A stretch of 47,953 nt of DNA from Folioceros fuciformis (Eukaryota > Anthocerotophyta > Anthocerotopsida > Anthocerotales): the NCBI GenBank assembly GCA_049999805.1, contig JBNGIO010001806.1, positions 1-47,953 of the forward strand. The letters run 5' to 3'. The notes beneath the pieces were generated by a model, which saw only the letters and a list, made by a program, of their open reading frames with translations, made no database searches and had not been told where the DNA came from. Both the position numbers and the translations under genes were made by a program. Shown here piece after piece: positions 22,829-35,070 of this stretch. How positions within the stretch are numbered: position 1 is the first letter of the stretch; each line of letters opens with the position of its first letter.

Positions 22829-25663
22829 TCCAGCATTCCGTCCCCTTGCTACACGGTGATCGGAATGGAGTCCAGGTTTCGCCGGAGTTTTTCCGGCGAA
22901 TGGGGGATCCCTCCACTGCTGCTGCTGGGTATCGGACAAATCCTAGGATTGAGGTTTTCGTGTTAGTGTCTCGTCTAAATTCATTGTACACGTATAATCG
23001 TTGTGTAGTCTGGGGGTTTCCCGGTCAATAGGGGATCCCTGCCCTCCTGCTTTTTGGGTTCGGACGGTCCTAGGTTGAGAAATCTCAGGATTGAGATTCT
23101 CGTATCAATGTCTCCCGGAAATTCTTTGTATAGAAACGGACGAGCCGTTATGGCACTTGGTATGTACAGCATGCACCTGCCAACTCGTACAAGCTAGAGG
23201 GTTGACAAGCCTCCAGAGGGTCTACAAGCTTCCAGAGGGTTTACAAGCTTCCCGGGAGGGACACATCTCATGAACTGTACAGAGAAGAACGCATGAGGAC
23301 CTCTATTTGGACTGTTTTCTATTTTTTTAGAATGGTCATAGCATCAACCAAGAAGACGACCAGCTTCCCTTTAAGGTGAACGTGAAGGTTGGCAACCCAG
23401 GAAGGTCAAGGTTGTCCATGCCTGGGAAATTTGTGGGGAGTGCAAATTGGAGTATAAACGTTTTTTCTTCTGCTTGGAAATGTAACCTTGCAAGCTAATA
23501 ATTGTGAGCCTCATAAGAACGCAACCAACTTTATTTTTTTATATAATTAATAAATATTTTAAACCCAGGCCGAAACCCAGAAAATTTCCTTTTGATGGCA
23601 ATTTCACAATTGGATTGTCACGGTGCGGAGGGGTTATGATTACGCCGAAAACCGTCCCGGCGTAGTCAGTCAGGAGTTGTGTCACCAAAATTTGTGCAAC
23701 GCCTTGGCAAGCCGTCTGTTGCGTTATGATTCGCAGCTTAGTTGCAGAACGCGTCTCATGCAAGGAACTTGACAACGGAATCCAAAATCGCCTCTCGCAG
23801 TCTTGACTGAGCAGTCTGCGGAATGGGTACTTGCTAGGCAGAGAGGAATGTGAGAACTCCAGCAATTGGTACAGCGGTATGTAGATTAGGCAAGTCTCCT
23901 GCAAGTGCCTCTCCGTCATGGCTCTGAACAAGTGCTTCGTGTGCTTACATATCGAGTGCGCCTGAGACAAAAGAATTTGTACGCCGTCCCTGATGTTTGT
24001 ACCCATATGGGATGTTCGCGTCAAATGCGTAACAGGCATGTTACCCTGATAGGGGACCTGATTCTGGCCTGTCTCAGCATACAGAGCACGTGGTGTCAAG
24101 GAGCACTGTTTTGTGCGGCATCTTCTGCATGAGAGATGGTATTTGGACAGCTGATACTGTTCCTGGAGCAGAACTGCACAGCTGTGTGTACATATTCTAC
24201 GATACAATGTAATGATAAGCAGTCCCTGACTGGAGGACAACGATGTGCTTCACCAGCCATGCTCCAGGCTTGAAGATGACCCTGTGTTTGTAAAAAAATC
24301 GAGAGAGAGGGGACGCGTCCCCTTTGGCATGCCAGACTGCAAGCCAAGAAAAGTTGTTGGAGTAGCTGACATACGGACATGTATACGTAAATGATTCAGA
24401 AAGTTTGTGGAATTGAGATTGAGATTGCTCTCAAATAGGAAAATATTTACATACGTACGCAATGCATGTGGGATCTTAGCTAGAAGTGTGGGTCACAATT
24501 CAAGAGGGATAGCCCACATCCAGAATGCCAGCTCACACGTTCACACCAGCCTGTGACAGTGATTGCACTTTGGATGGAGGGCCTGGGCGTGGGCGTGGGC
24601 GTGGGTCCTGGTCACGACACCGAAAGCAGTGGATTGATCGTGATGTTCAAGCGCAAGCTAGGGCTAGGGTTGATCGGGCAAGGCCCGAGCTTGACCGGCC
24701 TGCGTCGTCCCTTTCATAACCTGTCCATGTTGAGAAGCCTTATGACACCTAGTAAGACGACGGAGCAAGCTGTAAAGCCTTACCTTCCGAGTTCCCCAGA
24801 GTTGTTTGCAGTCGTGAGGGCCTCACATGGCGGGGTGCATGACAGATATTTGTGTCCGCTTGTCTTGGCATCGGTTGTTGTTCAGGAGTAGATTCGGAGC
24901 ATGAGGAAACAGCTGGTGCGGCCAAAGGCAAATTTCAAGGTCCTGACGACTTCATTGTCACAGGCTTCAGTGAGTGTCCTTTTGACTTGGGACAACGGAC
25001 GACGGCGAGTACGTACCAGTACAACTGTGAAGCAAACAGAGCCTCTGCGGGGAGAGAGTCGTGGCAAGGACGGCGTCCCGTCCCGTCATGTCCGGTCCCG
25101 ACTCATCCTGTTCAGGCAGTACAGGCTGTACGCCGTATTCAAATGTAAGGCAGTGCATCAATTGGATATTTGTCCTGTGCTCTGGTGTGGTGTGGTGGAG
25201 GTTTTGCGCTATGGCACCGCCCACGTGTGCACTCGGTGTCCCAGAATGTTTGTTTCATGTGTGGACTCGAGTAGACAGGAGCCGAGCAGCGAGCCGACGT
25301 GCCGGTGAGCTGCATTTTCGAGGCGGCTAAATGTTGTTTGCTGACTTCGTCTGTCACTGTGTCATTCTGGAGGCTCTGAAGAATTTGTTGGCCCCGACGG
25401 TCACAGCAATTGCAGCTAGGGTAAGAGCCTTGACCGCGGGGGAGTGGAATATGCGCTGGGCTGGCGACGACTGGGCCCTCCTCGTCGGGGCCCGAGCCCC
25501 TGTCGCGGTGCCAGTCTTTTAGGACAAGACGCGATCAGTTCCTGCACCACGGGGTTCCGGCCCCATGCCTTCAGTGCGGGTCGGGGCGCTTTTTGTTTAC
25601 GGTTTGTGCAGGGAATGTCACCAACCGGATCGTCAGAATTCCGAACTGCCTGTGTCTCAATAT
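22829..25663. other. Long intergenic region with decayed tandem repeats
   Basis: No gene is recognised in this 2.8 kb. It holds a diverged tandem pair of about 125 bp (about 22880-23000 and 23010-23135) sharing GGGGATCCCT, AGGATTGAG and CTTTGTA/CATTGTA pieces. Three roughly 20-bp units with CCAGAGGGT and ACAAGCTTCC lie at about 23187-23262. A (GGGCGT)n stretch lies near 24585-24605. A 233-codon open frame on the minus strand (23539-24240) lacks an ATG at its head and resembles nothing known to me. Confidence 0.45.
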
Positions 25664-26780
25664 GAATGCTTCACTCGTGTAAAATCCTACGTGGCATGTC
25701 ACGCCCCGTCCATCCAAAGACCTCCATACACCTAAGGCTATCCAGCTCATATACTGTTTTGCCGCGACGCATTGCGCCATGCGCGTAAGCGCCCCTGGCA
25801 ATAGGACCGAGCGGGCTGAACGAAGCATACTCGATCCCGCCCGCGTCCGGTCGTCCCTCCACAAATTCCTCTTGAGCACGCCCGCATCCACTCACCCTTC
25901 AAGGGTCTGTCCACCTTCACTCCCGGCTCGTCTCTCCTGCCGTGCCTACGTCTCAATCTAGGCAGGTGGGAGCTAAGGGGGAGAAGGAGAGGATACCGGG
26001 GTGTGTTCGGATCAGGCGTGAAGGGTCGGCAGTGCCGGCTTTGGGCAGGGGAAGGAATTGGCGGAGAAAGGGTTTCAAGCTATTGAGGGAGGCCGAGATG
26101 CGGCCGGGAAGAGGAAGGATTTTAAGATCGCCTATGTTGCATGAATGTCTAGACTGCGAATTGGTTTCAGGAGAAGGTCTGAAATGTGCTGACAGTTTGG
26201 ACTGTCGATGAAGAATAGCCCAAGCAGTGCATGGAATGGAATGCAGCACGCTTGCTTTCGCAGGCAGAACTTGGGTGAAGCACGGTTGGCAAGGAGTAGT
26301 GGGTTTGCGTTTCAATTGAGAAAGCTCGATCGTTTGAACGAGTCTGGCAGGACTAACTACGAGCCCGTGCACCATTGCCTGATCTGAGTCGATATATGTA
26401 CATGATAGGAAATGTGGGTTACGCTTGGCATCTGTAGAGGAGTTTGAAACCTGATCTAAACGTGTAGAATTCTCGCTTCGATGGAACTGAAAACGCAAAC
26501 AAATGTGTTTGAAACCTGATCTGAACGTGTAGAATTCTCGCTTCAATGGAAGTGAAAACGCAAACAAACGTATATGAGTTATCCTCTCCCATCGAAAGCA
26601 CGGCAGCGCGGAGTGAGGAAATCGAAATCTCAGCCTTCTCCCCTGCTTCCTCAGCGGGTAGACATAAAACGAGGGCGGGCGGTTTTGCCGTCTGTGTGCG
26701 GCCTAGTCTTAGGCGTACAAAGTTCTTTGGATGGACAGGACATGACGTGCCACGTCCGATTTCACACGAGTGAAGCATTC
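25664..26780. mobile_element. 1.1-kb element with about 77-bp inverted terminal repeats
   Basis: Positions 25664-25740 and the reverse complement of 26704-26780 match at about 64 of 77 bases by eye, starting GAATGCTTCACTCGTGT. Weaker similarity seems to go on outside both arms, so the true ends may be further out. The interior encodes nothing that I recognise and includes a 65-bp tandem duplication. This fits a non-autonomous DNA transposon or foldback element. Family is unknown and no target duplication was identified. Confidence 0.55.
26442..26571. repeat. Tandem duplication, 2 x 65 bp
   Basis: The unit starting GTTTGAAACCTGATCT occurs at 26442-26506 and again at 26507-26571 with only a few substitutions. 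It lies inside the element with inverted ends. Confidence 0.85.
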
Positions 26781-27857
26781 GTCGCTTCGGATATGGAGAC
26801 GCAGCCGAACGAACCATCCAGGCTGCAACCCATCTCACGCGCCACACCCCGTGATGCTAGGGAATCCGGATCCAGGGACTAGGCTTGTGAGGAAACTGAT
26901 TGGAGGGCCCATCGGCCCGTGGACGTCAGAAGCGGACCATTCAGAGAGAGTGAGACAGACGCGGCTCGGACAAGAGCATGCTGCCTGCTCTGCTGCCGCT
27001 CCTGCTTGCTCCTGCCACCCTCCTGCTATGATGACATGAGATGAGAGAGCAAAAGGCATACGACTTCCACCCTCCAGGCACATGCACTCGTGACATGTGC
27101 GGTGTGGTTCTGCTTCCGCGCCTGCCACAGCCTACATACCTCCTGCCACCAGGAAGACAAAATTATTGAAGGCATGCTTGATTACATTTGATGACCACCA
27201 ACGGTCCCAAACCAGCCTTCAGGCATCCCAAGCAAAGTGTACACAATGTGTGGGGCAACAGTTAATGGCCCTGGCCCGATATGGAACAGTTTGTGGGCCA
27301 CAGTTTATCAACCTTTGCCTTAATTCGTTCGGGAATCGGAATCTGAAGAGGAGAAGTTCATTGTAGTCCACGGACTTGCTTTTCTTTGCCGCTCGTGAAC
27401 AGAAATTAGACTAATTTGGAACTGTTGTTGTTGGTGGTGGTGTTGTTAACAACTCGAGTTTAGGAGCTGGAGCTAGAGCTGGAACTGGAGCTGGAGGTTG
27501 AGCCTCCGGCTTTGCCACGTTTTTCTTCCCCAGTGCCGTTTCCCAGGTCCCTTCGCTTTTTGCCTCTGTCCAACTAGCGTATTCCTTCATACGTACATAC
27601 TTGATTGCTCATAAGAATCGGCACCAGGCGGGGCAGGCAGGAAGTATACAACAACGTGCCATATGAGCATCCAGTTGTAAGCAATCTCAGTCGGCTCGGC
27701 CTGGTTGCCCATAGTCAGCACACGTCCTCTAAGTCAGTGTGTGGCCATAGAGCACACAGCCTGAGCTCCACATAATCTGCGGGAGCACCTCCTCCCCCTG
27801 CTTCTTCTTCTTGTTTCTCGGGCAAACCGGCTCCGGGCAGAGTGAGAGCGGAATTGC
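26781..27857. other. Intergenic region before the CBS-domain gene
   Basis: No gene is recognised. A simple-sequence stretch at about 27424-27512 (TTG/GTG-rich, then GAGCTGGAGCTAGAGCTGG-like hexamers) is present. The end should hold the promoter of the following gene. Confidence 0.5.
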
Positions 27858-29323
27858 ATGGCAGATCATTTCAAGCTGTGGAAGGCAGCGGATGTGGCCT
27901 TAGGCAAGCCCGCCGTTCCGCACTTTCCGCTCACCGCCTCGGTTGCGGATGCCATCAGGGCGCTCCAGCAGATCAGCGATGGCCGGATCAGCGTCTGGGA
28001 ATGCCGCGGCGCCGCTCACCTGCGGCGGCCACCGCCACTCAAAGTGAAGGATTATTCTGAAGCCGGAGCTACAGTAACTGCGCACGACGCCTGCAGGAAG
28101 TGGGAGGAGACCGAGGGGCCTCTCAGCCTCGGCCAGCACCAGTGTAGATGTGTGGGGATTCTAACCAAGGTGGACATTCTGTGCCATCTGGCCGAGGATT
28201 GGCAGCATCGAGATCGGGCCTTGCGCACCTGCGTGTCGGAATTGCTGCCTCCTTTCTCCTCCGCGGTGGCTCATGTTGATGGTAAATCCAGGTGAGTCGG
28301 TCACGATTTCGGTGCCTGTGTTGCTCTCTTGGCGTCGGAGAATGTTTGGACTCAAAACGTTGTGGTGACAAGTGTACTTGTGTTTGTGGATTTGGGTGAT
28401 TCGACAGATTGCTAGATGCGCTCTCTTCCATGGCGGATCTCGGGGCGCATCACCTGGTGCTGCGGATGGAGGAAAGCCGCCTCCACGCCAGAATAAGCTC
28501 CATTTTTCGCCACTCCTCCAAGCCTACTCGTGCTACGTCCGGCTCGTGCCAGCTCTACTGCTGTTTGACCCAGGAGGACGTTCTCCGCTTCCTGCTGGGA
28601 TTCATTACCCGGGTGGCCAACGCACCGCTGATGACAGTGGAGGAGCTGGGGATCATCGACACCAATTTCCAGAGGATCAGTGCCACGGCACCTGCGGTTT
28701 CGGTCCTGAACTTGATCAAGGCAGCCAGCCAGGAGATGACGTCCGTGGCGGTCGTGGAGGAGCTGTCTTACCCTGACTACCTGTCAGGGGAGGAGGTGAG
28801 CGGAGTGCGGCTCATGGGAGACCTGTCTGCCTTCTCCATGCGGAACTGCGACGAGACTGGAGCGGAGGCGCTTGCCACACTCTCTGTGAAGGAGTTTCTG
28901 GATTTTGCCGGAGGGGACTTGACAGCATTGCTGCGGGCGAGGAGGCAGATGTCAGGCGGCCACGGGCTCGCTTCTTCCCTTCCTGCAGGCTGGGAGGAAT
29001 CATCGTCGGAAGACGAGTCATCCGGGCTGCCGTCCCCAACAGGGCCTCTCCGGGTCTCGTTCGACAGGATACCCCATCGCCCATGGCAGCTCTTCTCCAC
29101 GCAGTCGGGAATCCAGGCTCGGGTTGCTCCCATTACCTGCCGCCCCCAGAGCACGCTGGTGGCAGTCATGGCTCAGGCTCTTGCCAACAGGGTGACCTAC
29201 TTGTGGGTGACAGATGATAACGACATGCTCATCGGCCTCGTCACTTTCAGAAGCATCATCGGAGTTCTGGTGCACAATCTGGAGACCCTGGAGTTCCTGG
29301 AGACTGAAGGAGGTACTGAATAA
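27858..29323 (+). CDS. CBS-domain protein of the CBSX5 type
   Basis: Two exons, 27858-28291 and 28408-29323, joined in phase across KSR|LLDALSS, give 449 residues. CBS pairs bind adenosyl ligands and act as regulatory modules. Plant CBSX5/CBSX6 and PV42-type proteins are SnRK1-gamma-like relatives whose ligands and partners are poorly known. Residues 1-50 (LWKAADVALGKPAVPHFPL...AIRALQQISDGRISVWEC) form the first CBS motif typical of CBSX5. Later landmarks are ILTKVDILCHLAED, CCLTQEDVLRFLLGFI, LGIIDTNFQRI, FSMRNCDETGAEALATLSV and, near the end, VTYLWVTDDNDMLIGLVTF, a final CBS strand-helix element. A disordered, acidic Ser-rich stretch (ESSSEDESS) lies ahead of the last CBS motif. The protein is longer than I expect for Arabidopsis CBSX5. 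Two overlapping donors exist at exon 1; only GTGAGT at 28292 keeps frame. Confidence 0.82.
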
Positions 29324-30433
29324 ATTGTTTGATGCCCAAGGTAAGTCTCGAGCCGGGCAAGGCAAGCATAGCTTGGAATTGGAACTTTAAGTTAGCCCCA
29401 AATGCTGTTCGTTGTATAGAGAGTGTTTGAGAATCCGGGAAAACGATGCAAGTTTGTAGCATTTGTGAGGGCCTGTGATGTCCCCGACAATGGGACTGAG
29501 GTCAGCAGCTGGAGACCGCTGCGATTTATTCTCTTTTGCACGTCTGTCTTCGTTTCGAAGGCACTGTGGAATCGAGATACAAGCATGGATGGTGAGTTCT
29601 TGTATTGTATTAACGGCAAGTAAATAAGGCTGGTAGCCAAAGCTTATACAGTACATCTGAGGCTACGACAGCCTTATCTATCTGTGTTGCTACTTTCCAT
29701 TTCAGTACTTCAATTTAAGCAGTCGCGCCGAGATTCCCCCGATTCCCTGGACTCCCAGACACCGCTGGAATCTCGGCTGCTTGGTGGTGAGTCACTTCAC
29801 CCACCAATAACCTGTCCTACCTTACCCCGCACCCGGAATGAGGTTCATCGAATTCTCAGGACGATGTGACCTCTGTAGACAAGGAAAAAACCCTCACTGA
29901 AATGGTGCAAGTAATTCGTGAACCAGAACGTTTTGAAACGATTCGGACGATACAGTCAGGCCCACACATACTCTCAGACTAACGTACTGTAACATAGCCG
30001 TGATAAAACCACAGCAAACTGACAAGTGGCATGGCGTCTCTGATAAATAGTGTTCATACTTCCACAATTGGAAACGGCCTAAGCTTGAAGAGCTTTTAAG
30101 GCGCACTGACCATGACCAAGACCTCCTGCATCCAGCTACCTGCTACGATCGACCATCCAGCAACGTCCTAACCTGGTAATTGCTCTACTCAAACCACCGC
30201 AAGGTAAGCGGACGGCCGCTACTGGAGGAGTCGGAGTCGAGACCAAGACTGCCTAGTGACTCCTGTCATTGAACGTTTTACTTGAATGACATGTCCCGCT
30301 CCTGCACGCAACATGGCAGCCACAACCAACTCGGCGGGTTAACGTCCGAATTCGATCATGTATCCGAGCCGCCAGACAGTTTCAGATGTTACTGCGCGGC
30401 GCATCCAGGAACAAGAAATAAGAGTAGAACCGG
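29324..30433. other. Intergenic region, no gene recognised
   Basis: About 1.1 kb with short open frames on both strands. The first part should be the 3' UTR of the CBS gene. No repeat or RNA gene was recognised. Confidence 0.5.
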
Positions 30434-30826
30434 TCACCTAAATCTCACTGTGAGCAGGTCTGCATCAACTTGATTCACGTCAACCGAGAATTCGCTCAAG
30501 GTGTTGTAGGAAGCATTCTCGAAGGATGGATATGGCAAGCCAGCTTGGTACGCATCACCCTTGCAATACGTGATCCAATGCCGCCGCTCGTCAATGACAC
30601 AGCTCCAGCCAAGGCTCCTCATGACGGGCATCAACACCTTGTGATTCTTCACCTGAAAGCCATTGCACACAAATTGGAGACGAGCTTTTGACTTCTTGTG
30701 ACCGATCTTCAGGAAACTGAAGCACGCTAACTTATCCGTCAGGGCTCTCCACCGGCTTGTTTTCTGCCCCGTTCTTTTCCGAGGATCTCCAATCAAGGAC
30801 TCCTTTGCTCCATCGCTGTGTGACAT
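30434..30826 (-). CDS. Unrecognised small open reading frame (130 codons)
   Basis: This frame starts at a real ATG and encodes a basic protein with a mixed, protein-like composition, e.g. VMRSLGWSCVIDERRHWITY and GLPYPSFENASYN. I do not recognise a family, signal peptide or membrane segment. A GTGAGA near the stop codon could be a splice donor, so the frame might be a first exon. It lies between the CBS gene and the Mutator-like element. It could be an orphan gene, a gene fragment or chance. Confidence 0.25.
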   Translation of the reverse strand: MSHSDGAKESLIGDPRKRTGQKTSRWRALTDKLACFSFLKIGHKKSKARLQFVCNGFQVKNHKVLMPVMRSLGWSCVIDERRHWITYCKGDAYQAGLPYPSFENASYNTLSEFSVDVNQVDADLLTVRFR

Positions 30827-31227
30827 AGTTCTTCACACCTTCATTTACACACATTCATCGATTCTCAGGGACACACACAGCGGGCACCTCCTGCGTGATC
30901 CTCTTCTTCCCATGTTTTGGACATCCTAACCAACCTTTCAAATTCTGTACCATTAGACACAGGTTTTAAACTCGGTACCTTCGTAATATTTTTAAAATTT
31001 GATGAAACATTGTTAGATATGCACGGCCTTTAATTGTACATCATCTATCTCTAAAGAGAAACTTATCTAACCTTTAAGAGAGGAGACACACAAGCGATGG
31101 CGAGGCCACGGCCTAAGGGACTAACTCCTGAAGCCATATTATTTTATAGTATATTAATATAAAAAACATATATGTTTTATATTCTCATGAACATTGAATG
31201 CCCTTTCTCCTTCTGTAGTATAACGCG
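30827..31227. other. AT-rich intergenic stretch
   Basis: No coding potential was seen. It includes AT-rich runs at about 31130-31180. It leads to the inverted repeat at 31228. Confidence 0.5.
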
Positions 31228-31460
31228 AGGCGCTATTTGTCACTATAAAGTAATTGAAAGCACGAAACCTGTCATGTCATGTCTTTGTTTGCATCATGCT
31301 AAGCGCAAAGTCACTGTGGTGTCCATGATCTGAGCTCTATGGTGTCCATGATCTGAGCTCTAATAACAGAGTACCTGGGCGTAATGCATGCGGTTCCAGA
31401 TCACTGTAATCTCACTGCAGCGTAACCGTAATTGTTTGTATTCCAACTATATACACCACA
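31228..31460 (+). repeat. Left terminal inverted repeat of the MULE
   Basis: Pairs with 35473-35690 on the opposite strand. It contains a private 23-bp tandem duplication (GGTGTCCATGATCTGAGCTC... at 31318-31340 and 31341-31362) that is single-copy in the right arm, so this arm changed after the two diverged. Confidence 0.75.
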
Positions 31461-31524
31461 AATACCTTGCGCGAGTTACTTGACAATGCCTTATATCTCA
31501 CAACGGGTATTAAGTTACATCGTG

Positions 31525-31607
31525 TGGTTGCTTGTGTTTTGAGAGGACTGCTATGGTTGCTTGTGTTTTGAGAGGACTACTATGGTTGCTTGTGTTTTGA
31601 GAGGACA
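31525..31607. repeat. Tandem repeat, 3 x 29 bp
   Basis: TGGTTGCTTGTGTTTTGAGA begins three nearly identical units at 31525, 31554 and 31583, just inside the left inverted repeat. Confidence 0.85.
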
Positions 31608-31682
31608 TCAAAGCAGTGTGCACTAAAAGCAAGCTTCGTAGTTCACGCTCCATAGTGCACGAAGAGGATTGATCTCCAAGCG

Positions 31683-32040
31683 GTGATCGCTCAGTTGGAA
31701 GAAGATGAACCTATGCAACTCGGTTATGTGCCGCTGCGCATTGTTGTTGAAGATTATGATGTAGGCTCACATTTGTATCAAGGGTGTGTTACTTGTTTCA
31801 CAGCAATCTCCCCAAATGGTTGGTGCAAAAAGTGTAAGGAAGTTGTAAGTGATAAGCTGCATTATCATTTATGACTGCTGTTTGTAGATTCAAGTTCCAA
31901 GACATGGGCAACCGCTTTCGCAGCTGGAAGGGATTTTATGAGGTTGACTCCAGAGGAGTTCAGTATGAGAAAAGTGAGAGGAAAAGCCTCAACTTTGCTT
32001 AGAAGGTTGCAAGGAAGGCATTTCTTTTGTCTCTTCTCCA
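31683..32040 (+). pseudogene. Replication protein A large-subunit (RPA1) C-terminal OB-fold relic
   Basis: The plus-strand reading contains CVTCFTAISPNGWCKKC, a four-cysteine zinc motif (C-x2-C-x9-C-x2-C), then SDKLHYHL, one in-frame TGA, and VDSSSKTWATAFAAGRDFM followed by LTPEEF. This order (zinc ribbon inside an OB-fold, then a W-x-T/A-F strand and a helix) is that of the RPA1 C-terminal domain, which binds single-stranded DNA. It sits inside the MULE on the strand opposite the transposase. It may be a captured host fragment or a relic from another element such as a Helitron, whose plant forms carry RPA-like genes. The stop codon and lack of the other OB-folds show that it is not an intact RPA1. 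Confidence 0.5.
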
Positions 32041-32464
32041 TTAAGAGAGCCACTTCTCACCACCCTACAAGCATTATTATTTTACGAGTTGATGCAGTGT
32101 ATGTTCAGGACTTGTTTCCAACCATTTTAGACTTAGGGAGCACAATAACTAGACCACACCTAGGAAAACCATGTTGTGCTAATAGCCCAAGAACACCAAG
32201 CATTGAAGGTCTGTCCTTAGGTGTCCTGGACACGATCATACCCACATCTTCTCATGCAAACATGAATTTACAACTAGCAAACAAGTCTTTGTTATTGTCT
32301 GCTCTTGTCATTTGCTCCTACTTATCCATAGTTAGGGCTATAGTGATAATGTCCCTCCCAACTACCACCCTTGCTACTATTTTTCTCATACTTTGCTTTG
32401 CAGGCATTGCATTGTGCTGGCTTTTGTAAGACTTCCCCACGTTTTGTATTTGAAAAACGAAAGA

Positions 32465-32718
32465 TATGGCTTAACTTGGAAGCACCTTTTGTCCATCCAT
32501 ATTATCACAAAAATGGTACATATATGTACACACATTCATGATTCCAACAAGCAATAATGAAAACTACCTAGTTCAATATACCAATGTCAAATCTATGGCT
32601 TAAAGTGGAAGCATATTTTTGTCTATCCATGTAATCACAAAATGGTATATGTACACATATTCATGATTCCAACAAGCAATAATGAAAACTACTTAGTACG
32701 ATATACCAATGCCAAATC
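32465..32718. repeat. Tandem duplication, 2 x about 128 bp
   Basis: TATGGCTTAA...CCAATGTCAAATC is repeated once (32465-32593 and 32594-32718) with small indels. AT-rich, no coding signal. Confidence 0.85.
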
Positions 32719-33204
32719 TAACAGAAACTATGCTTCATGTGCGTCTATTCTAGCAGCTACACGCTCCATGCTTCAAGTGTGTCTCTTCCAGCAGCTACAC
32801 ACTCCATGAATGATCGCTCCTTTTTCTGCTTAGAAAGCTTCCAACTACTTTTCGTTTCCCAAAATGCAAGCTTTCTTTTTAAGCTGTTATCAGAATTGGT
32901 AGGATCAACCAAGATAGGAAGTGTAGACAACATGGTCTTCTGCTTCTGCTCTCAATACCTCTAGCTGCCTAATCAGTTGTTGAATAAAGCTGCTACATGT
33001 TGTTGCAAAAAAGGCAACTTTTGTAACATGGTTGTTAACTATTGGCACCAAGTTTCCATGTTTGGAGTCGCATCTACTAATTGGCCTATTATGTGTGTGC
33101 ATGAATGGTCCACTGTGTGTAAGAAGGTAGTTGTACCTTGCCTTGCAGCTACAACCCCTTTGTTATGACAAAGAAACTTCTTCTAGAAGTTTGTGCTTGC
33201 ATCT

Positions 33205-34345
33205 TCAGTAATCAACATGCCAAGTTGTCAATAGTGTGTTTGAGCTTGGGTAACCTTGGAGTACCTGGCAAGTGACTTGTGAGTGCGGACTACATTGTCC
33301 ATTGCCATCATGACCTTCAATTGGTGCTTGCACATGAAGCCTCTTGTCCCATGCTTGCATGTGCAATAACCTCATGGTGTTCCCGCACCACTCACTGTAT
33401 ACATGAACACGCTTCCATGATCCTGACTTCACACATAAGCAAGGCTAGGAGATACTATGTTTGGCAACAATATATCACTGTTTGCATGCACAAGGCCTTT
33501 TGAAAGGCGCTCTTTACTATTTTCTCCTGCTTTGAGTTCTTAAGCATGCCAGCTCCTTTACATTATGCCACATACTAAAAATGTTTGTTCACTTCCTCAA
33601 ACAAAATGTGCAAAACCCAGTCTAAACGTTGACTACGTAGGGTTTTTCTAGATAGCAAGCATCTGTACTTCAAATGCTTGTGGTATGCCTCAATAGCTGA
33701 GTTGCAATCTTGTTCAGCATGCAGCTGTACTTCAAATGCTTGTGGTATGCCTCAATAGCTGAGTTGCAATCTTGTTCAGCATGTGGCATTATACGCATAG
33801 CTTTAATCCACTGATGCATGTTATAACCGCACTGGTCCCTAAAGTACTTGACAAAGCTAGGAGTATGCTCACAAAAGGTGTCATAGAAGTGTACCAATTT
33901 TTCTCTACAGGCTTGCTTCACATCAACACTCTCATTAAAGTCCATATGCATAATGTCACCCAAGCACTTCACAATGGCCAGTCTTATGTGGGGTTGCTTT
34001 ACTTTTTCAGCAGCTGCAGTAACTAGGCTCTTCTAACATGTCATAAGCATAAAAAGATGTGCACATATGTTCCAAACACAAGCTTGGATGACATTGATTT
34101 GTGCCATACAATCATCTATAAGAAAAGTAGTGGGCTGCGATGTAGACTAATGTTGTACCATCTTCTCATGCAAGCAATGCAACCACTGTGAAATAGCATA
34201 TGATCTAGCCTTACTTGTGACAACCCAAGCCACAAGAATGCCATTGAAGTGGTCATCAAATACCAAAACTGTGAAGAGCTAGAACTTCCATTTGTTAGTG
34301 CCAAATGTGACATCCATAGCAATGATTGAGTTGTGACCCTAATGG
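33205..34345 (-). pseudogene. MULE transposase relic with SWIM zinc finger
   Basis: Reading the minus strand downwards from about 34345, one frame gives IAMDVTFGTNKWKF and LVFDDHFNGILVAWVVTSK (catalytic core, first Asp region). Then comes IDDCMAQINVIQACVWNI, FVKYFRDQCGYNMHQWIKAM and AEQDCNSAIEAYHKHLKY, typical of plant SWIM-type MULE transposases. Further on, at about 33300-33362, TCKHGTRGFMCKHQLKVM matches the SWIM finger (CxC...CxH). Stop codons, frameshifts and a 62-bp tandem duplication break the frame. Poorly preserved N-terminal sequence may extend to about 35300. The protein would have cut and rejoined the element's ends. Confidence 0.7.
33663..33786. repeat. Tandem duplication, 2 x 62 bp, inside the transposase relic
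   Basis: CTGTACTTCAAATGCTTGTG starts both copies (33663 and 33725). The unit is not a multiple of three, so the duplication itself shifts the transposase frame. Confidence 0.9.
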
Positions 34346-35070
34346 AGCATTGTCTACATTTGAAAATCACTCTGGATGCCTAGCACGAAGTTTGTGGCAT
34401 GGTCTTCTGTTCCTAGTAGTGGATAAAATATTTCAGATCTATAACTGAACACTCACCTCATCTCGTGCATGAAAACGTCTCACCCTGGCATCAAGTTCAG
34501 CTTGTACATTCCTAATGTCATTAGGAAGCACTGCTTGTGGATCACCTTGCTTTCATAACAAAACATTAGACTCATGATCTGAAAGGCTGATGTCTTGCAC
34601 AACAACTTGTACTTCACCCATTCCTTTTTGGCCACAAATAAGTAAGGAGCCTGAGTGCAATTTGGACTTGAGCTGATGGTAAGCACTTCATGACAACATT
34701 GCCTTGTGGAATGGATGTGGTATGTTTCATGTAATCGTAATTCCGCTACATCAAGGAACATTTCAAGTTGGCTAAGAAACACCAAAAATTGGCATCCACG
34801 CTTCTTACTCTCCCCACACATCACCTTAGAGCGCCTACTAGCAGCACCTGTCTCGGTTTGTTAATGAGATCAGCACAAATCTGATTCCATGAAATTGTAT
34901 ATTCGAGAACCAAAGGCACAACAAAATTTCATGTAGTGGCAAGGAGTGGTTGGAGAGATTGCATGTTGCCTGATGCTTGACCATGTCCACACGTTCACCC
35001 TTACCAACTTCTTTGAAAAGGATTTTCCTCCCAAGCGATGAAATTTGCATATCTTTCCTATGGAATGTAA

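Noticed and set aside
23539-24240. A 233-codon open frame on the minus strand in an intergenic region
   Set aside because: It has no ATG at its head, no recognisable domain and no conserved neighbour. The composition looks like chance in AT-moderate DNA.
25953-26567. A 204-codon open frame on the minus strand inside the element with inverted ends
   Set aside because: It runs through the 65-bp tandem duplication and shows no known domain. Probably fortuitous.
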